This document shows positions 48,282 through 61,236 of a DNA stretch of 64,000 bases, piece by piece. Position 1 is the first letter of the stretch, and the number at the start of each line of letters is the position of its first letter. Location of the stretch: positions 56,279,882 to 56,343,881 of the forward strand of contig CM018032.1 of NCBI GenBank assembly GCA_008638375.1, in the 5' to 3' direction. The DNA is from Nyssa sinensis (taxonomy: Eukaryota > Streptophyta > Magnoliopsida > Cornales > Nyssaceae). The notes under the pieces are model-generated. The model had not been told where the DNA came from. It did no database searches and was given only the letters and a program-made list of their open reading frames with translations. The position numbers were made by a program, and so were the translations under genes.

Positions 48282-48911
48282 CTTGCTCTGTGTTTTTGAT
48301 CGACTATCTCTCTCTCTCTCGGTCTCTTTGCTTTTGATCCATTGGAGGCTATCTCTTGCATCAAACACATCGATTGACAAGGGGCAAAACATCAAAATTG
48401 TGCTGTCTCTCAAGTAAGTATGCCTTGTCTTTGGATTTAGATTCCCTTATTTGGTTTGACGATTTCGGATTGTTACCTTCTTCTATTATTTTTTTGTGTA
48501 CCAGTGGATGATTATCTTTGTAACCTTATATCTGAATGCATGCTTGTTTGTTTAATATGTTGAAATCTGAACACTGTTGTTAATCTTCTAGCATGTTACA
48601 ATTCTTTTCTAAACTTTATATAAAGGCGTATTTTCTGCTAAAGTTGAAATTTAGAACTTTAAATTATTAGTTAGTTTGTCTGTGTCTTTGGTTTTATGCT
48701 GGTTTATTTATTCTGTGTCTTTGGCTTCTCTAAAAAAATTTTTTCCAATTTTTGGAGTTAGGAAAGCTTCATAATGAAACTTTTATAATGGAGTAGGGAA
48801 CTCCTTCTCTAATCCCTGTACAGTGAAAAAAAAAATGTTCACTAAACCATTTCTTTTACAAAATAATAAACATAAGAAAGTAGGTGACCATGAAACCTTC
48901 ATATATTTATA

Positions 48912-48952
<41 letters not shown>

Positions 48953-51857
48953 TAAGTAACAGATATAAGTTAGTGAGGGTTACTCTCCGAGTATGAAAAT
49001 AACCAATTTCAAACCTTTGATAAAATTACAACTTATCTATCGACATTTTATCATTGCATGTAAAAAAGTTATCCAAATCTTATTGAGCTAAAAAAAAAAT
49101 TAAGTTAATCAAAGATTTATAGCTGTCTCATCAGGATCACATTTAAATTAATATTTTTAATATTTAATTAATAAAAATGTGAGTTCGTGAATCTAACACT
49201 AATTTATAATATGTACTGATATTTGACGTGCATGACAAGCACTGCAAAAAGGTCCAATCCAACCATTAGATTTATAACATACAATATCTATTTTTTGTAA
49301 GAATAAAAAATATCAACCTTGAAAATATGTGAATATTTTATTTTAATATTAAATTTTGTATAATTGTGTAGAAATTCTTTCCAAAATAAATATCTTATAA
49401 TAACTCTCAAAAAATAAAAATAAAAATTGGGATTGTCCATTGATTCGTCATGGTACTGTCACTGACCACCAAGCAATGGGACAGGAATTTAGTGGTGTAA
49501 TGTTGAAGATGTCAAGTGTGACATGAAGACATTGAGAGCACTAAGGGGGAAATTAATATAACCCTTTTGTTTTTAGCCAAGAGCTCATAACACGATAAAT
49601 TATTATTGTATCAATCAGTCACGCAATGTGACAATTTCTATGATTTTAATATTTTGAAGAAATATACATAAAACCTACTGTAATATTTTGCCAAGGGCTC
49701 GTGAAAAAAACTTTGACTTCTAATGGAATTATAATTTATCATATTCTTTTTACGTAGATTCATTATAACATGTTAACGAGGTGGAATCTCATTTTAAAAA
49801 CATGTGTCTATCTCATTATTATGTTCAATTAGGATTCTATCTTCTTCTCTTTAGTGTAAATTTGATAATTGTATTGAATGGGTGAAAGATTTCTAAGGAA
49901 ATTCTTTTGTTTAGGAGACTTTTTTATTTCATTAATTAAAGCGGAGAAAGATTTCTAAGGGAATTCTTTTGTTAAAGACATTTTTTTATTTTATTAATTA
50001 AATTAAAACATTCTTGTTTTTATAAGGGTATTTTTGTCAACATTAGAAAGTATAAAATAAAAATCATCCATACTTTTATAGATAGTGTTCTAAATGCAGT
50101 TATGGAGGGTTGGAGAGAGGAATTTAGCACGCATTTCATAAGTTGTTGGTATAATTATTCAAAGTTGTTGGTATAAGTTTTATTACTAATGACTCTTTCT
50201 TTGTCTCTTAATATTTCTATATTTTTCTTTCTTCCTCCTTATATAAAAATCTATAAGAAAGATTTTATTATTAATCTACCTTAATCTTTTCTTTTATTAT
50301 CAAATTTTTTCATCCAAACAAACTAGAAGTTTCTTCTAACTTTCTATTAAGCCATCATTAAAATAATAAAATTCTTTATTTTTTTTCAATTATACCAAAT
50401 TTATCCCATTATTTATATGAAATGAATAAAATCTTAAATATTTCTCAAATATTTTGACAAATTTCAAACTATTTCCAAAAATCCTAACCACCACAAATAA
50501 GTTTTTTTTTTTATTTATGAAATTCTTAATTTATTGCAAATAATTATAAAATAAAACCTCTTTCTTTTAACTTATTTAACTACATAAATTTTCTTATTTA
50601 AAAATTTATCTTGAATATTTTTTAGTTATTAATAATAATTTCCCAAACAACTCTCAAATTTTAAATTGTTATTCAATGATGTATAATTTCGAAATGATAA
50701 ATTTGTCACTAGCTCTTCTATGGACTTCCAAGTATTGTTTTCATGAATGCTTTTGATCTTGTGATTCTCTCTTAGGTAATGCCAATTTAGAAGAAAAAAA
50801 TGTACAATGTCATAATAACTATAATCATAAACTTGTCTTCGATATCTCGTTAATGTTTTCCACCTTGGTCTTTTTTTTTTAATTAGTAAAAAAAAATATT
50901 ATTAATATAACCAACAATGTACAAGATATACAAAATAATTACATCAGCAAAGGTTCGGTACACAAGTATCATTGCTTACCAGTCTCGTTTCAATAAATTA
51001 TATAACACCTAAAATTGGTTGAAATTTGAATACCAAATCCACAACTCCTTCACCACTCCACTTGTCTTTGCCCACAAAATTACCTTTACCATAATCCTTT
51101 CAAGGACCTCCTCCCATCTTTGCTGAATTGACTCAAAAATTATCATATTTGTTTTATTTTAAATATGACATATGTTAAATATCTTGCTTTAGTGTTTTGT
51201 AGGATTTTAGTCAAAAAATTCCTTGAAATCTAGACACATGAGTGCATTTGGACCTTTTTTTATGTATGTGTTCATTCAACATGTATTTTTCCATGGCTGT
51301 GTTTTTTTCCCTCTTGTGTTTCATGTGTTCATTGAACTGCAACTTGAACCCTAATCCCTTGCTCCTAAGTTCCTCTAAACACTAATTTTTTTTTTTGTTT
51401 TGACTGCCAAGTAATAAGAGTTCTTGAGTCCTATTGATTGAGAGATCAACTAGATACACCTGAGCTATTAACTCAGTTAGTGGTTTTAGGTAGCAATTGA
51501 TTTACTTTTGTTGGTTAAGTTGTTGTTGTCAGGTGCAAAGTAAATAATTCTTGATGAATGACCTTAATTAATAGATAAAAATTAAAAGCTAGGTGTTTTT
51601 ACTTGTTATCAATCAAGATCAATATGTTTTGTATTGCCATTTTGAATGCTATTGTTAATGTTTTTTAAAGCAAAACTCTGTCTGACAATCGGAGTTTGCC
51701 CTTACACTAATGAATTTTTTAATTGCATTCATATAAGCCTAGCCCCATTCGGGAGTCATTTTCATTACATGTGAATCTTGTCGCGAAATTTATTCGCGAT
51801 TGGGCTCGAGTGTATGAAAATCGATTCTTGAATTGTCCAGAGAGGACAGTTCGGGAA
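48279..51857 (+). other. AT-rich leader of the + strand CACTA element
   Basis: Probable untranslated leader and introns of the transposase transcript; AAGTAAGTATG near 48413 looks like a 5' splice site. Contains an AT/AC microsatellite at about 48910-48952. Blocks 50100-50400 and 51230-51850 match the reverse complement of 12170-12720 and 10733-11380, with dissimilar DNA between. No protein recognised. Confidence 0.5.
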
Positions 51858-52120
51858 TGCATAAATCTGCATTGCAATCAATAGTGCATATGCTTGAATA
51901 TTTCACTATGATAAAATTTCAACACGGTCTCCTATTGTTCTCTGGGTATATATTTAGGCGTGTTAACGTCTATCTCGTATACTTGGAGAACCCTGGGGAG
52001 ATGCTGCCGAAATTTTGTCCCAGTAGAATCAAGCATTTGATTGCTGCTGATTGCAATGTAAATTGTGCATTCACGAATGGGATAGGACCACCTTACCCTT
52101 TAGAGAGAAGTTGGAGGTGA
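51858..52120 (+). other. Conserved leader ORF upstream of the + strand TNP2 pseudogene
   Basis: Open stretch MHKSALQSIVHMLEYFT to PLERSWR, stop, 66 bp before the transposase ATG. It is the counterpart of the minus-strand stretch 2573-2839 in the other CACTA copy. Function unknown. Confidence 0.3.
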
Positions 52121-52185
52121 TAGGATTCATGTTTCATATTTATAACGAGTATCATTTTTGACTTGTATTAGCTAGGTAGGTGAAA

Positions 52186-55100
52186 ATGGATAAGAGTTAG
52201 ATAGACTTGAGGGGCAGGCATTTGCCAGGGTATGTGAAGGGGATCAAAGATTTTATTGAGTTTGCTCGTGCATCTGCAAATGGGAGAAATAGGATAAGAT
52301 GTCCATGTAGGAGGTGCAATAATAGAGATTATATGCATATAGATGAGGTCAAAGAGCACCTACTCGAACACGGGATGGACAAGAGGTATACGTGTTGGGA
52401 ATTTCACGGGGAACGTCGTGACGTACGAGTGGTATTTGATAATGAAGAAGAAGACGACGATGATGACTTTGGTGATAATGTTGGGGTTGGTTACGAAGGC
52501 TTGCCACAAATGCTGGCAGACTTGCAAGGGGCTACAACTAGGGCGAGTAGTCACAGGAGTGACACGGGACCATCAACCATGTTTGAGTCGTTGTTGAGGG
52601 AAGCAAGGCAGCCGTTATACCCGGGTTGTGATAAGTTTTTGAAACTGGACTTTCTCGTGAAACTCCTTCATCTTAAGACCATCAACCATTGGAGTAACAA
52701 ATCAGTTACTATGGCCACTAAATTGATTAAAGCATCACTTCCTACTGGGGAGACCCTTCCGAAATCATATTATGAGGCGAAAAGAATATTAAGAGATTTG
52801 GGCCTCGGGTATATTCCCATACATGCTTGCAAAAATGATTGCATGTTATTTTGGAAGGAGACTGAACAATGTAAGAAGTGTACGGTGTGCCACGAACCTA
52901 AGTACAAGCTGAATGAAGGAAAGAGCAAGACAATTTCGCACAAGGTACTGAAATATTTTTCCTTAAAATCGAGGCTACAAAGGTTGTACATGTCTCAGAA
53001 GACGGCAGAAGATATGCGGTGGCATAAGGAGAAGCGTGTTGCTGAGGAAAATGTATGTAGGCATCCGACAGATTCACAAGCTTGGGCTGAGTTTGATACA
53101 AATCACGAATGGTTTGCAAATAAACCGCGTAATGTACGACTTGGGCTGGCTAGTGACGGTTTCAACCCGTTCAGTGACATAAGTAATGCCTATAGCAAGT
53201 GGTTGGTGTTGCTTGTGCCGTATAACTTGCCACCGTGAAAATGTATGAAAGAATCCTTTATCTACATGTCGTTGCTTATTCCAAGGCCGAAGTCTCCTGG
53301 TAATGAAATTGATGTGTACTTGTAGTGGATGAGTTGAAGAAATTGTGGGAGGTGGGAGTGGAAGCATACGACGTCTCTAAGAACGAGACATTTCAATTGC
53401 ATGCCGCATTACTGTGGACCATTAATGACTTTCCAGCATACGGGAACCTGTCTGGGTGGAGTACTAAGGGGTATCTGGCATGTCCAGTTTGCAATAAGGA
53501 TGCATGTTCCCTACATTTGTCAAATAGGAGGAAGATATGTTACATGTGCCATCGTCGTTTTCTACCGCCATCACATGGTTGGCGAAATCGGTAGAAGCAT
53601 TTGTTTGATGGACAAATTAAGCGCAGATTGTCACCTCCATTGTTGTCTGGCAAAGACGTGTTTGCGCAATTAGCAGTCATCCAACGAGTGAGGTTTGGGA
53701 AGATACCAGGTAGTAAGAAGAGGAAACGTACTGATGTGGACTTAAATTGGACGAAGAAGAGCATATTTTTTGATTTGCCGTACTGGGAGACCCTTAAGTT
53801 AAGGCACAATTTGGATGTGATGCACATCGAGAAAAACATATGTGATAATGTGCTGGAAACTGTAATGAACATTGAAGGGAAGACAAAAGATAGTGTTAAA
53901 TCCCGGTTAGACTTAGAGGAGTTGGGAATAAGGAAAGAGCTGCACCTAATATGTAGCGGTGATAAATATATCGTGCCTCCTGCATAGTATACGTTATCAT
54001 CCGCAGAGAGAATGAGGATTTGCGAGTGGTTTAAATCGGTGAAGTTCCCAGATGGATACGCATCGAATATATCTCGGTGTGTAAATGTTATAAATGGGAA
54101 AATATCCAGATTGAAGAGCCATGACTACCATGTCCTTTTACAAAGACTTCTTCCGGTTACACTACGTGGGTATCTCACCGATGACATATCGACTACATTA
54201 ACTGAGTTGGGTTGCTTCTTTAGAGAATTATATGCGAAGACTTTGAATGTGAAAGTACTTGACAAGCTCGAAAGGGATGTTGTCGTGATCCTTTGCAAGT
54301 TGGAACAGATTTTTCCTCTAGCTTTCTTTGATATCATGGTCCACTTAGAGGTGCATTTGCCTCATGAGGCAAAAATTCGCGGACCTGTCCAATACCGTTG
54401 GATGTATCTAATAGAAAAGTACATTTAATTTTGTGAATTGTGTTATCTATCCATCCTAACTATTTTAATCTATAACTAATTAATTATCAAAACAGATATT
54501 TGCACACATTGAAGCAATATGTGCGTAACAAAGCACGACCGGAAAGGTTAATTGCTGAGGCTTACATTGATGCTGAATGTCTCACCTTCTGCTCTATGCA
54601 TCTTGAAGATATTGAGACAAGGTTTAATCGTTAAGAGCAAAATTCTGATAGATGTCTAGGGCAATAATGAACTGGCCTTGTGATGTTTAATCAGATTGTG
54701 CGGCCAATAGAAGCCCGTATATATGAATGGTGTCATCCTCAAGACTTGGAAAGAGCCCACTACACCATGCTCAACAACTGTGAGGAGACATTGCCATATT
54801 TTAAGTAAGTTTATCGAAATCATTGCAATACTACGTTAGTATATAAATGTATATTTTTATATAACATATCTCATCTTATGCAGTGAGCATACGATCGAGC
54901 TTCAGAGAGAACATGTATTAAGTTCTAATCTGGAGCAAAGACAGAAAAATTTGTTTCCAAAGTGATTCGAAGAACTTGTAAAAATAGGTTTCAATTAATT
55001 GTAATTGTATTAGTTAATGCATTTGTATTCAATTAATTTTTTACTTGTACTGAATTAATAGATGAAACTATTACGCCACCAACAATCTCTTAAGGCGTAC

Positions 55101-55865
55101 GATCAATTATATTCCTTGGCATGTGGTCCTGATCAAAGGATATCCCGCTACACCAGTTTAATTGTTGATGGTGTTCGATTTCACAGGAGGAAACGTGAGG
55201 TCAACCGACGAACACAGAATAGCGAGGTCCTTATTGAAGGAAATGGTGACGAAGGACAAACTGTAGAGCACTAGGGTGTTTTAAAAGACATAATACAATT
55301 ACATTATTGCTACAGTCATTCTGTGTATATTTTTAAATGTGATTGGTGGGATGTAAGTAATAAGAAGACTGGAATGCAGATTGATAAGCACTTCATAAGT
55401 GTTAATACGTCACGTACAGCATTTAAAGATGATCCGTATGTTTTGGCATCGGTTGTAAAACAAATTTTCTATTTGAAGGACACAAAAATAAGAGGTGATT
55501 GGCATGTTGTCCAAAAAATAAAATCTAGAAATGTTTATGATGTCCTAGAAGTTGGCGAGAGAGATGAAGAGTTGGAGAGGATTGAGGAGGCACTACAAGA
55601 AGAGTCTCAAACTGCCAACGATGGTGTTGTCCGGCATGATCAGGAAAATGTTAGTTCGTATCGGTTGAATAGAACTGATGTAGAACCAATTCATGTCGTA
55701 GCTTCCGACGTCACCAATACCACACAATTAGATCCGAGGGATGCAACGTTCATTAATGATGATGATGATGGGGAAAGTGATTTTGATGATGAGACATTGT
55801 TAGAGTATTGTACCGAGAATAAAGAAAATTCAAGTGCAGATGATGATACAAACTCAGATGAATAA
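52186..55865 (+). pseudogene. TNP2-like CACTA transposase, multiply disabled
   Basis: ATG at 52186 gives MDKS then TAG in place of the Trp in the other copy, then IDLRGRHLPGYVKG: the transposase-associated domain with RCPCRRCNNRDYMH. The Transposase_21/TNP2 core runs about 52620-53990 (LPTGETLPKSYYEAKRIL, WTINDFPAYGNLSGWSTKG, LDVMHIEKNICDN). DUF4218-like 54012-54420 (HEAKIRGPVQYRWMY) continues, after an intron with donor near 54419 and acceptor at 54493, into YLHTLKQYVRNKARPE. A DUF4216-like part (FKCDWWDVSNKKTG) lies at 55323-55865, with an acidic tail. Stops or shifts: 53236-53238 TGA, an 8-bp deletion near 53325, TAG near 53593, TAG 53985-53987. The TGA and last TAG are shared with the other copy. 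Confidence 0.9.
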
Positions 55866-55981
55866 TTGTAATAGGTGTTACATGTGGTAAGATCAAGTGT
55901 AATGGATATTCAATTTTATGATGTAATGGATTTTAATTTTTATGATGTAATGGATTTTACTTTTAAACTTTCTTTTTAGAT

Positions 55982-57428
55982 ATGGTTGGACCAAGCTCAC
56001 GCAGACGCACAGCCCCGGTGGACCCATCGACCCCTTCCCCTTCCTCTGCAGGATCGACCGATCCTGCCATTGATGGTATGGATAGTTCCATTTTGTATTA
56101 ATGATTATATAAATATGGTACTAATTGGTTCTATTTTATTGTTTCTAAAGCTTCGGCCACCACCGCTAGACGAGGGCGCAGTAGGTCAAAGAATCGGAGT
56201 TTGTAGGCTCAGATGGAGGCAGCAGGGGGCTCGCAACTTCGGATTAAGCTACCTAAGGGCTTGTTGAAGCCCGTTGGTAGGTGGGCACAGCAGTTCACCA
56301 CAGAGGTCGGCATCATTTGCCGACTACGCGCCCCACTCCATATTAGTGACTGGAGTCTCGTCATTCAGGAGGAGCTACGGGATATTTATGCACATATCCT
56401 GGTATTTCTTTTATTATTGTGTTGAACTAAATTTTAACATTTCTAATGTCGTAATGTTTTGACAATGACATGCTTTACAGGGGAAGTTTGACATCGATCT
56501 CCACCTGCCTCACGTAGCGAAAGCAGTGGACGGTTACCTGAGAGTCCGTTTCAGGAACTATCGACACCGTCTCCACATGCACTACGAAGCAAAGGTGGCC
56601 GGCGGTAGAGAGCCCCGCGACAGACCCTACAGGGGGGTGACGGTGGAGGATTGGATCTTACTGTGCAACTGGTTCGCAAGTGATGCATTCTAGGTAAAAA
56701 TTGTCAAAATTACTTTTGTTGTCTGGTTTAAATCAGTATCATTTATACTAACCTTCTTTGTTTTGGCTAAGTGTAGGAACTAAGCAAGAAGAATAGCGAG
56801 AGTAGAAGCAAGTAGAAGGTGACCCACTGTGGTGGATCACGTTCTTTTGTACGGTATAGGCATGATATGGTAAGTTAATAAATGTATCAAGTTCTTATTG
56901 TATAATCTAATCATGAAATCAATCTTCATAAGCTACTATTTATTTGCTCCAGCGAGACCAGGACACCGGTGCACCATCCAGCCCCATTGATTTGTGGCAC
57001 AGGACGTACTAAAACCCCAATAAGGGTTGGGCTGGGCCTGAAACACAGCGACTTTATGTAAGTTTTTATGTAACTTGCCACAGTATTACTAATTTAATAT
57101 TAATCTAAAGTTATAAAAGTAGTAACATATCTTTATGTTTTTAGAGGAGGAGATGGTCCGGCTGCGTGATCAGCCGACAGCTAAGGGACAGGATCCGCTG
57201 ACCGATGACCAGATACGGGAGACTGTTCTGGGCAAGAGGCGTGGCTATGTGCGTGGCTTAGGGACTCGGATGCCAACGACGACATCGTCCTTTGAGAGTG
57301 ATGCTAGGGCACACGCAGCTACTAAGGCAGTTCAACAAAAGAATGTAGTGCTGCGCCAGAGACTAGATAGCCTAGAGGAGCGATATTCCGAGCTACAGAC
57401 TCTTGTGCAGACGATGCTCAGCCAATAG
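55982..57428 (+). pseudogene. TNPA-like accessory protein of the CACTA element (Transposase_24 / Ptta-En-Spm family), broken
   Basis: Exons inferred from protein similarity: MVGPSSRRRTAPVDPSTPSP (from 55984); EAAGGSQLRIKLPKGLLKPV and W-SLVIQEELRDIYAHIL (56215-56400); GKFDIDLHLPHVAKAVDGYL to WILLCNWFASD (56480-56690); NSESRSK then TAG then KVTHCGGSRSF (56790-56875); and a final exon (57135-57428) with QDPLTDDQIRETVLGKRRGY and a C-terminal coiled coil (LRQRLDSLEERYSELQTLVQ). In En/Spm, TNPA binds subterminal repeats and helps transposition (family knowledge). In-frame stops in several exons make it non-functional as read. Confidence 0.8.
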
Positions 57429-57496
57429 CGTGACTCTTCACAACCTTGGTAAGTTTTAAAAATTATATACTTTGGTGGATTTATTATTTATAGAAA

Positions 57497-59309
57497 ATGC
57501 ACCAAAACCACATCACACACCTCACAAATGATAAAATAGACTTGCACGAAGTTACGGAACTCAGTTCGGATGCCCGGTTTGAAACTTATGCAAGTTTCAG
57601 CTCCAAAAAGGCCCATTTTGGGATTTTGACATACCAAAATGCCAGATATTGGCCTAACTACACCGAAACCACATCACACACCTCACAAATGATAAAATAG
57701 ACTTGCACGAAGTTACGAAACTCGGTTCGGATGCCCGGTTTGAAACTTATGCAAGTTTCAACTCTAAAAATGCCCATTTTAGGGTTTTGACAGACCAAAA
57801 TGCTGAATATCGGCCTAACTACACCAAAACCACATCACACACCTCAAAAATGATAAAATAGACTTGCACGAACTTACGGCACTCAGTTCGGATGCTCGGT
57901 TTGAAATTATGCAAGTTTTAGCTCCAAAAAAGCCCATTTTGGGGTTTTGATAGACCAAAATGCTAGATATCAGCCTAACTACACCGAAACCACATCACAT
58001 ACCTCACAAATGATAAAATAGACTTGCACGAACTTACGGCACTCGGTTCGGATGCCCGGTTTGAAACTTATGCAAGTGTCAGCTCCAAAAATGCCTATTT
58101 TAGGGTTTGAAAGACCAAAATGCCGAATATCAGCCTAACTACACCGAAACCACATCACACACCTCAAAAATGATAAAATAGACTTGCACGAACTTACGGC
58201 ACTGAGTTCGGATGCCCATTTTGAAACTTATGCAAGTTTCAACTCCAAAAATGCCTATTTTGGGGTTTTGACAGCCCAAAATGCCGGATATCAGCCTAAC
58301 TACACTGAAACCACGTCACATACCTCACAAATGATAAAATGGACTTGAACGAACTTACGGCACTCGGTTCGGATGCCCGGTTTGAAACTTATGCAAGTTT
58401 CAGCCCCAAAAAGGCCTGTTTTGGGGTTTTGACAGACCAAAATTTTGGATATCGGCCTAACTACACCGAAACCACATCACACACCTCACAAATGATAAAA
58501 TAGACTTGCACGAATTTACGAAACTCGGTTCGGATGCCCGGTTTGAAACTTATGCAAGTTTCAGCTCCGAAAAGGCCTATTTTGGGGTTTTGACAGACCA
58601 AGATTCTGGATATCGGCCTAACTACACTGAAACCACATCACATACCTCAAAAATGATAAAATAGACTTGCACAAAGTTACGAAACTCGGTTCAGATGCCC
58701 GGTTTGAAACTTATGCAAGTGTCAGCTCCAAAAATGCCCATTTTGAGGTTTTGATAGACCAAAATGCCGAATATCGGCCTAACTACACCAAAACCACATC
58801 ACACACCTCAAAAATGATAAAATAGACTTGCACGAACTTACGGCACTTGGTTCGGATGCCCAGTTTGAAACTTATGCAAGTTTCAGCTCCAAAAATGCCC
58901 ATTTTTGGGTTTTGACAGACCAAAATGCCGGATATCAGCCTAACTATACCGAAACCACATCACACACCTCACAAATGACAAAATAGACTTGCACGAACTT
59001 ACGGCACTCAGTTCGGATGCCCGGTTTGAAACTTATGCAAGTTTCAGCTTCAAAAATGCTCATTTTGGGGGTTTGACAGACCAAAATGCCGAATATCGGC
59101 CTAACTACATCGAAACCACATCACACATCTCACAAATGATAAAATAGACTTGCACGAACTTAAGGCACTCGGTTCGGATGCCCGGTTTGAAACTTATGCA
59201 AGTTTCAGCTCAAAAAATGCCCATTTTGGGGTTTTGACAGACCAAAAGGTCGGATATCTGCTTAACTACACCGAAACCACATGACACACCTCACAAATGA
59301 TAAAATAGA
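57497..59309. repeat. Tandem array of about 161-bp units, 11-12 copies
   Basis: The anchor GATAAAATAGA ends at 57540, 57701, 57862, 58022, 58182, 58343 (variant), 58504, 58665, 58826, 58987 (variant), 59148 and 59309, a spacing of 160-161 bp. Units also share GGTTCGGATGCCCGGTTTG and CAGACCAAAATGCC. It is non-coding and lies between the TNPA-like pseudogene and the 3' terminus. The unit length resembles that of many plant satellite DNAs. Confidence 0.96.
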
Positions 59310-59744
59310 CTTATGCTACTTTATGTCGTTCTTACTATTTATCCATGCAAAAAAAAAAAACTATTCACATTCTATATTCATATATATTTAATAATTGTTC
59401 TAATATATGTCATTTGATCTTTATTTCAGATTGATCGGGAATTATTGCTGCGCCGTCTTTATGTTTTGCATCGGAACTTGTTATTTTTATTTTTTTATTT
59501 CCATGGACATCTGTAGTAACATTTTGGAGACAATTTTTAATTTTTCTATTTATTGATGAATTGTACTTTTATAATTGTACATAATTAGTTTAATATATAT
59601 ATATATATGAATGTATTTTTCTTTTTTAATATATTCATTTCAGAATGCTTGGATTTTATTGTATATCAGGATGGATGATTGATACTGGTTTAAACAGGAA
59701 CAAAACAACAAATAAAATGAAGTAGATATGGTTCAAAAAAAAAA
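59310..59744 (+). other. AT-rich 3' part of the CACTA element
   Basis: No gene seen. Contains a TA run near 59596-59608. Probably 3' UTR and spacer before the subterminal repeats. Confidence 0.5.
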
Positions 59745-60119
59745 ACCACTTTTAGCGACGCACACCAGAGTGTCGCTAAAAGTCAGAATTCAATTTAAAA
59801 ATACTATTAGCAACGCACAGTGGGCGTCGCTAATACTGACTTTTAGCGACGCACACGGGGCGTCGCTAATACTCCCTTTTTGCCCTTGTGTATTATTTGC
59901 GACGCCCGTACCCTATTATTAGCGACTCGTGTTGAGCGTCGCTAATATGAACTTTTAGCGACACCAGGGGTTCCGTGCGTCGCTAATAGTATTAGCGACG
60001 GCACTATTTGTGACGCCTTAGCGACGTACGGTTGTGCGTCGCTAAAGAGCTTTTGCGACGCACAATTGCACTATTAGCGACGAACGCACGCGTCGCTAAT
60101 AGTGCATTTTGTTGTAGTG
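59745..60119 (+). repeat. CACTA 3' subterminal and terminal repeats
   Basis: About a dozen TTAGCGACGC/GCGTCGCTAA motifs in both orientations, ending TGCATTTTGTTGTAGTG. Mirrors 47881-48225. Confidence 0.92.
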
Positions 60120-60484
60120 ATTCGAGCGATTCTCCAATAAGCAGGCAATGTTCTACTTCTTCATAAGCTTCCGCTACGTCAAATAGGTTGTGTCTTTTCA
60201 TAAGAAAACACCCCTGTATTTATAAATGCAGTAGTACGAATTGAAAAAAAATATAATCAAACTTTTTCTCTTAGAATAGAAATTATAATAAAAAGATTTT
60301 ACAAGAAGTCTTTTAATTTTGCTTATTGCAGTTCTTCAAACTGAAGGCTATGTTGTATCCTATGAACGACTTTGCCAGTAACCCATCAGCAAACTCTACC
60401 GAGTAAGGGGCAAATTACGTTCTAAAAAAAGTATCATTAGATATGTCTCAAAGCTTATAGATTTATTCATACGTCCTAACAAAA

Positions 60485-61236
60485 AAAAGTGCGTCCACAA
60501 GTATGGAGAAGGGAATTGCATTAGTTTGTGGGGCATTCATTGGGCAACTCCCAATTCCATCAATGATCTTCTGGAATGGTGGTGCCTACAGATTTAAAAA
60601 GCTAAAAAGACTTATTTGGGAAGCCATTCCATTTTCCATAATGTGGCTTGTATGGAAAATGAGAAACGATTGTGTGTTCAATAATGCTCAGCCACAATGG
60701 CATATCCCAACGGATATGATCAAAGTAAAGCTAGCTTTCTAAGTTAAGACTAAGTCTAAAAATTTAGGTTTTTCAGTAGATTATTTGATCTTCCGTACCC
60801 AAACTGTGATTCTTAGTGGTTGATGGTTGTCCTTCAAAACTCTTTGGTGGCTGTGTTGCCCTTTTTTTCTAATATCAGGTGGCTATGCTTATGTTAGATT
60901 CAATTTTGTTTGGAAGTTTATCTTTGGCAGTGGTCTCCTTATTTGGTTTTTTGGCCTCGGAGTTCTGTAGTTGTGTGGCTCTCCCTTCTTTTCATGTTTT
61001 TGCTTGGATGCATTAGTGTTCAGCTTTTGTCTTTACTTTATTTCTTCCTCTTCCTGTTTTTGCTTGGATTTGTGCTAGTATGTGATTGGTTTCTAGTTCT
61101 TGTGTCAACCTAGTTGGGATGAGGCTTATAAACAATGATACTTTTTTGCAGTCATCCTTTTGATGTAATTTTCTTGTATCTCTTGTACACTTTGGTTGCA
61201 TCAATAAATCATTTTTTTCGCTGATCAAAAAAAAAT
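60485..61236 (+). mobile_element. LINE (L1-type) 3' fragment with poly-A tail
   Basis: The coding stretch 60503-60742 contains RFKKLKRLIWEAIPFSIMWL and VWKMRNDCVFNN, matching the C-terminal region of plant LINE ORF2 proteins (the LVWxxRNxxxFN signature). A TAA ends it and a 3' UTR-like region follows, with CTTGTACACTTTGGTTGCAT and CAATAAATCA before a terminal A-run at about 61228. It is 5'-truncated, as most LINE copies are. It lies in the former intron 2 of MYB copy 2. The target-site duplication was not resolved. Confidence 0.65.

Larger units (their letters stand above)
47881..60119 (+). mobile_element. Complete CACTA (En/Spm) transposon, 12.2 kb, inside MYB copy 2
   Basis: Starts CACTACAAAAAATTAG at 47881 and ends TTTTGTTGTAGTG at 60119, flanked by the 3-bp target-site duplication ATT (47878-47880 and 60120-60122). 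These are textbook CACTA features. Content: 5' subterminal repeats, AT-rich leader, TNP2-like transposase pseudogene, TNPA-like pseudogene, 161-bp tandem array, 3' subterminal repeats. It is oppositely oriented to, and homologous with, the copy at 1-13606. It cannot encode its own transposase. Confidence 0.96.

Noticed and set aside
60503..60742. Independent protein-coding gene
   Set aside because: Its sequence matches the C-terminal part of plant LINE ORF2 and is followed by a LINE-like tail, so it is a 5'-truncated retroelement fragment.
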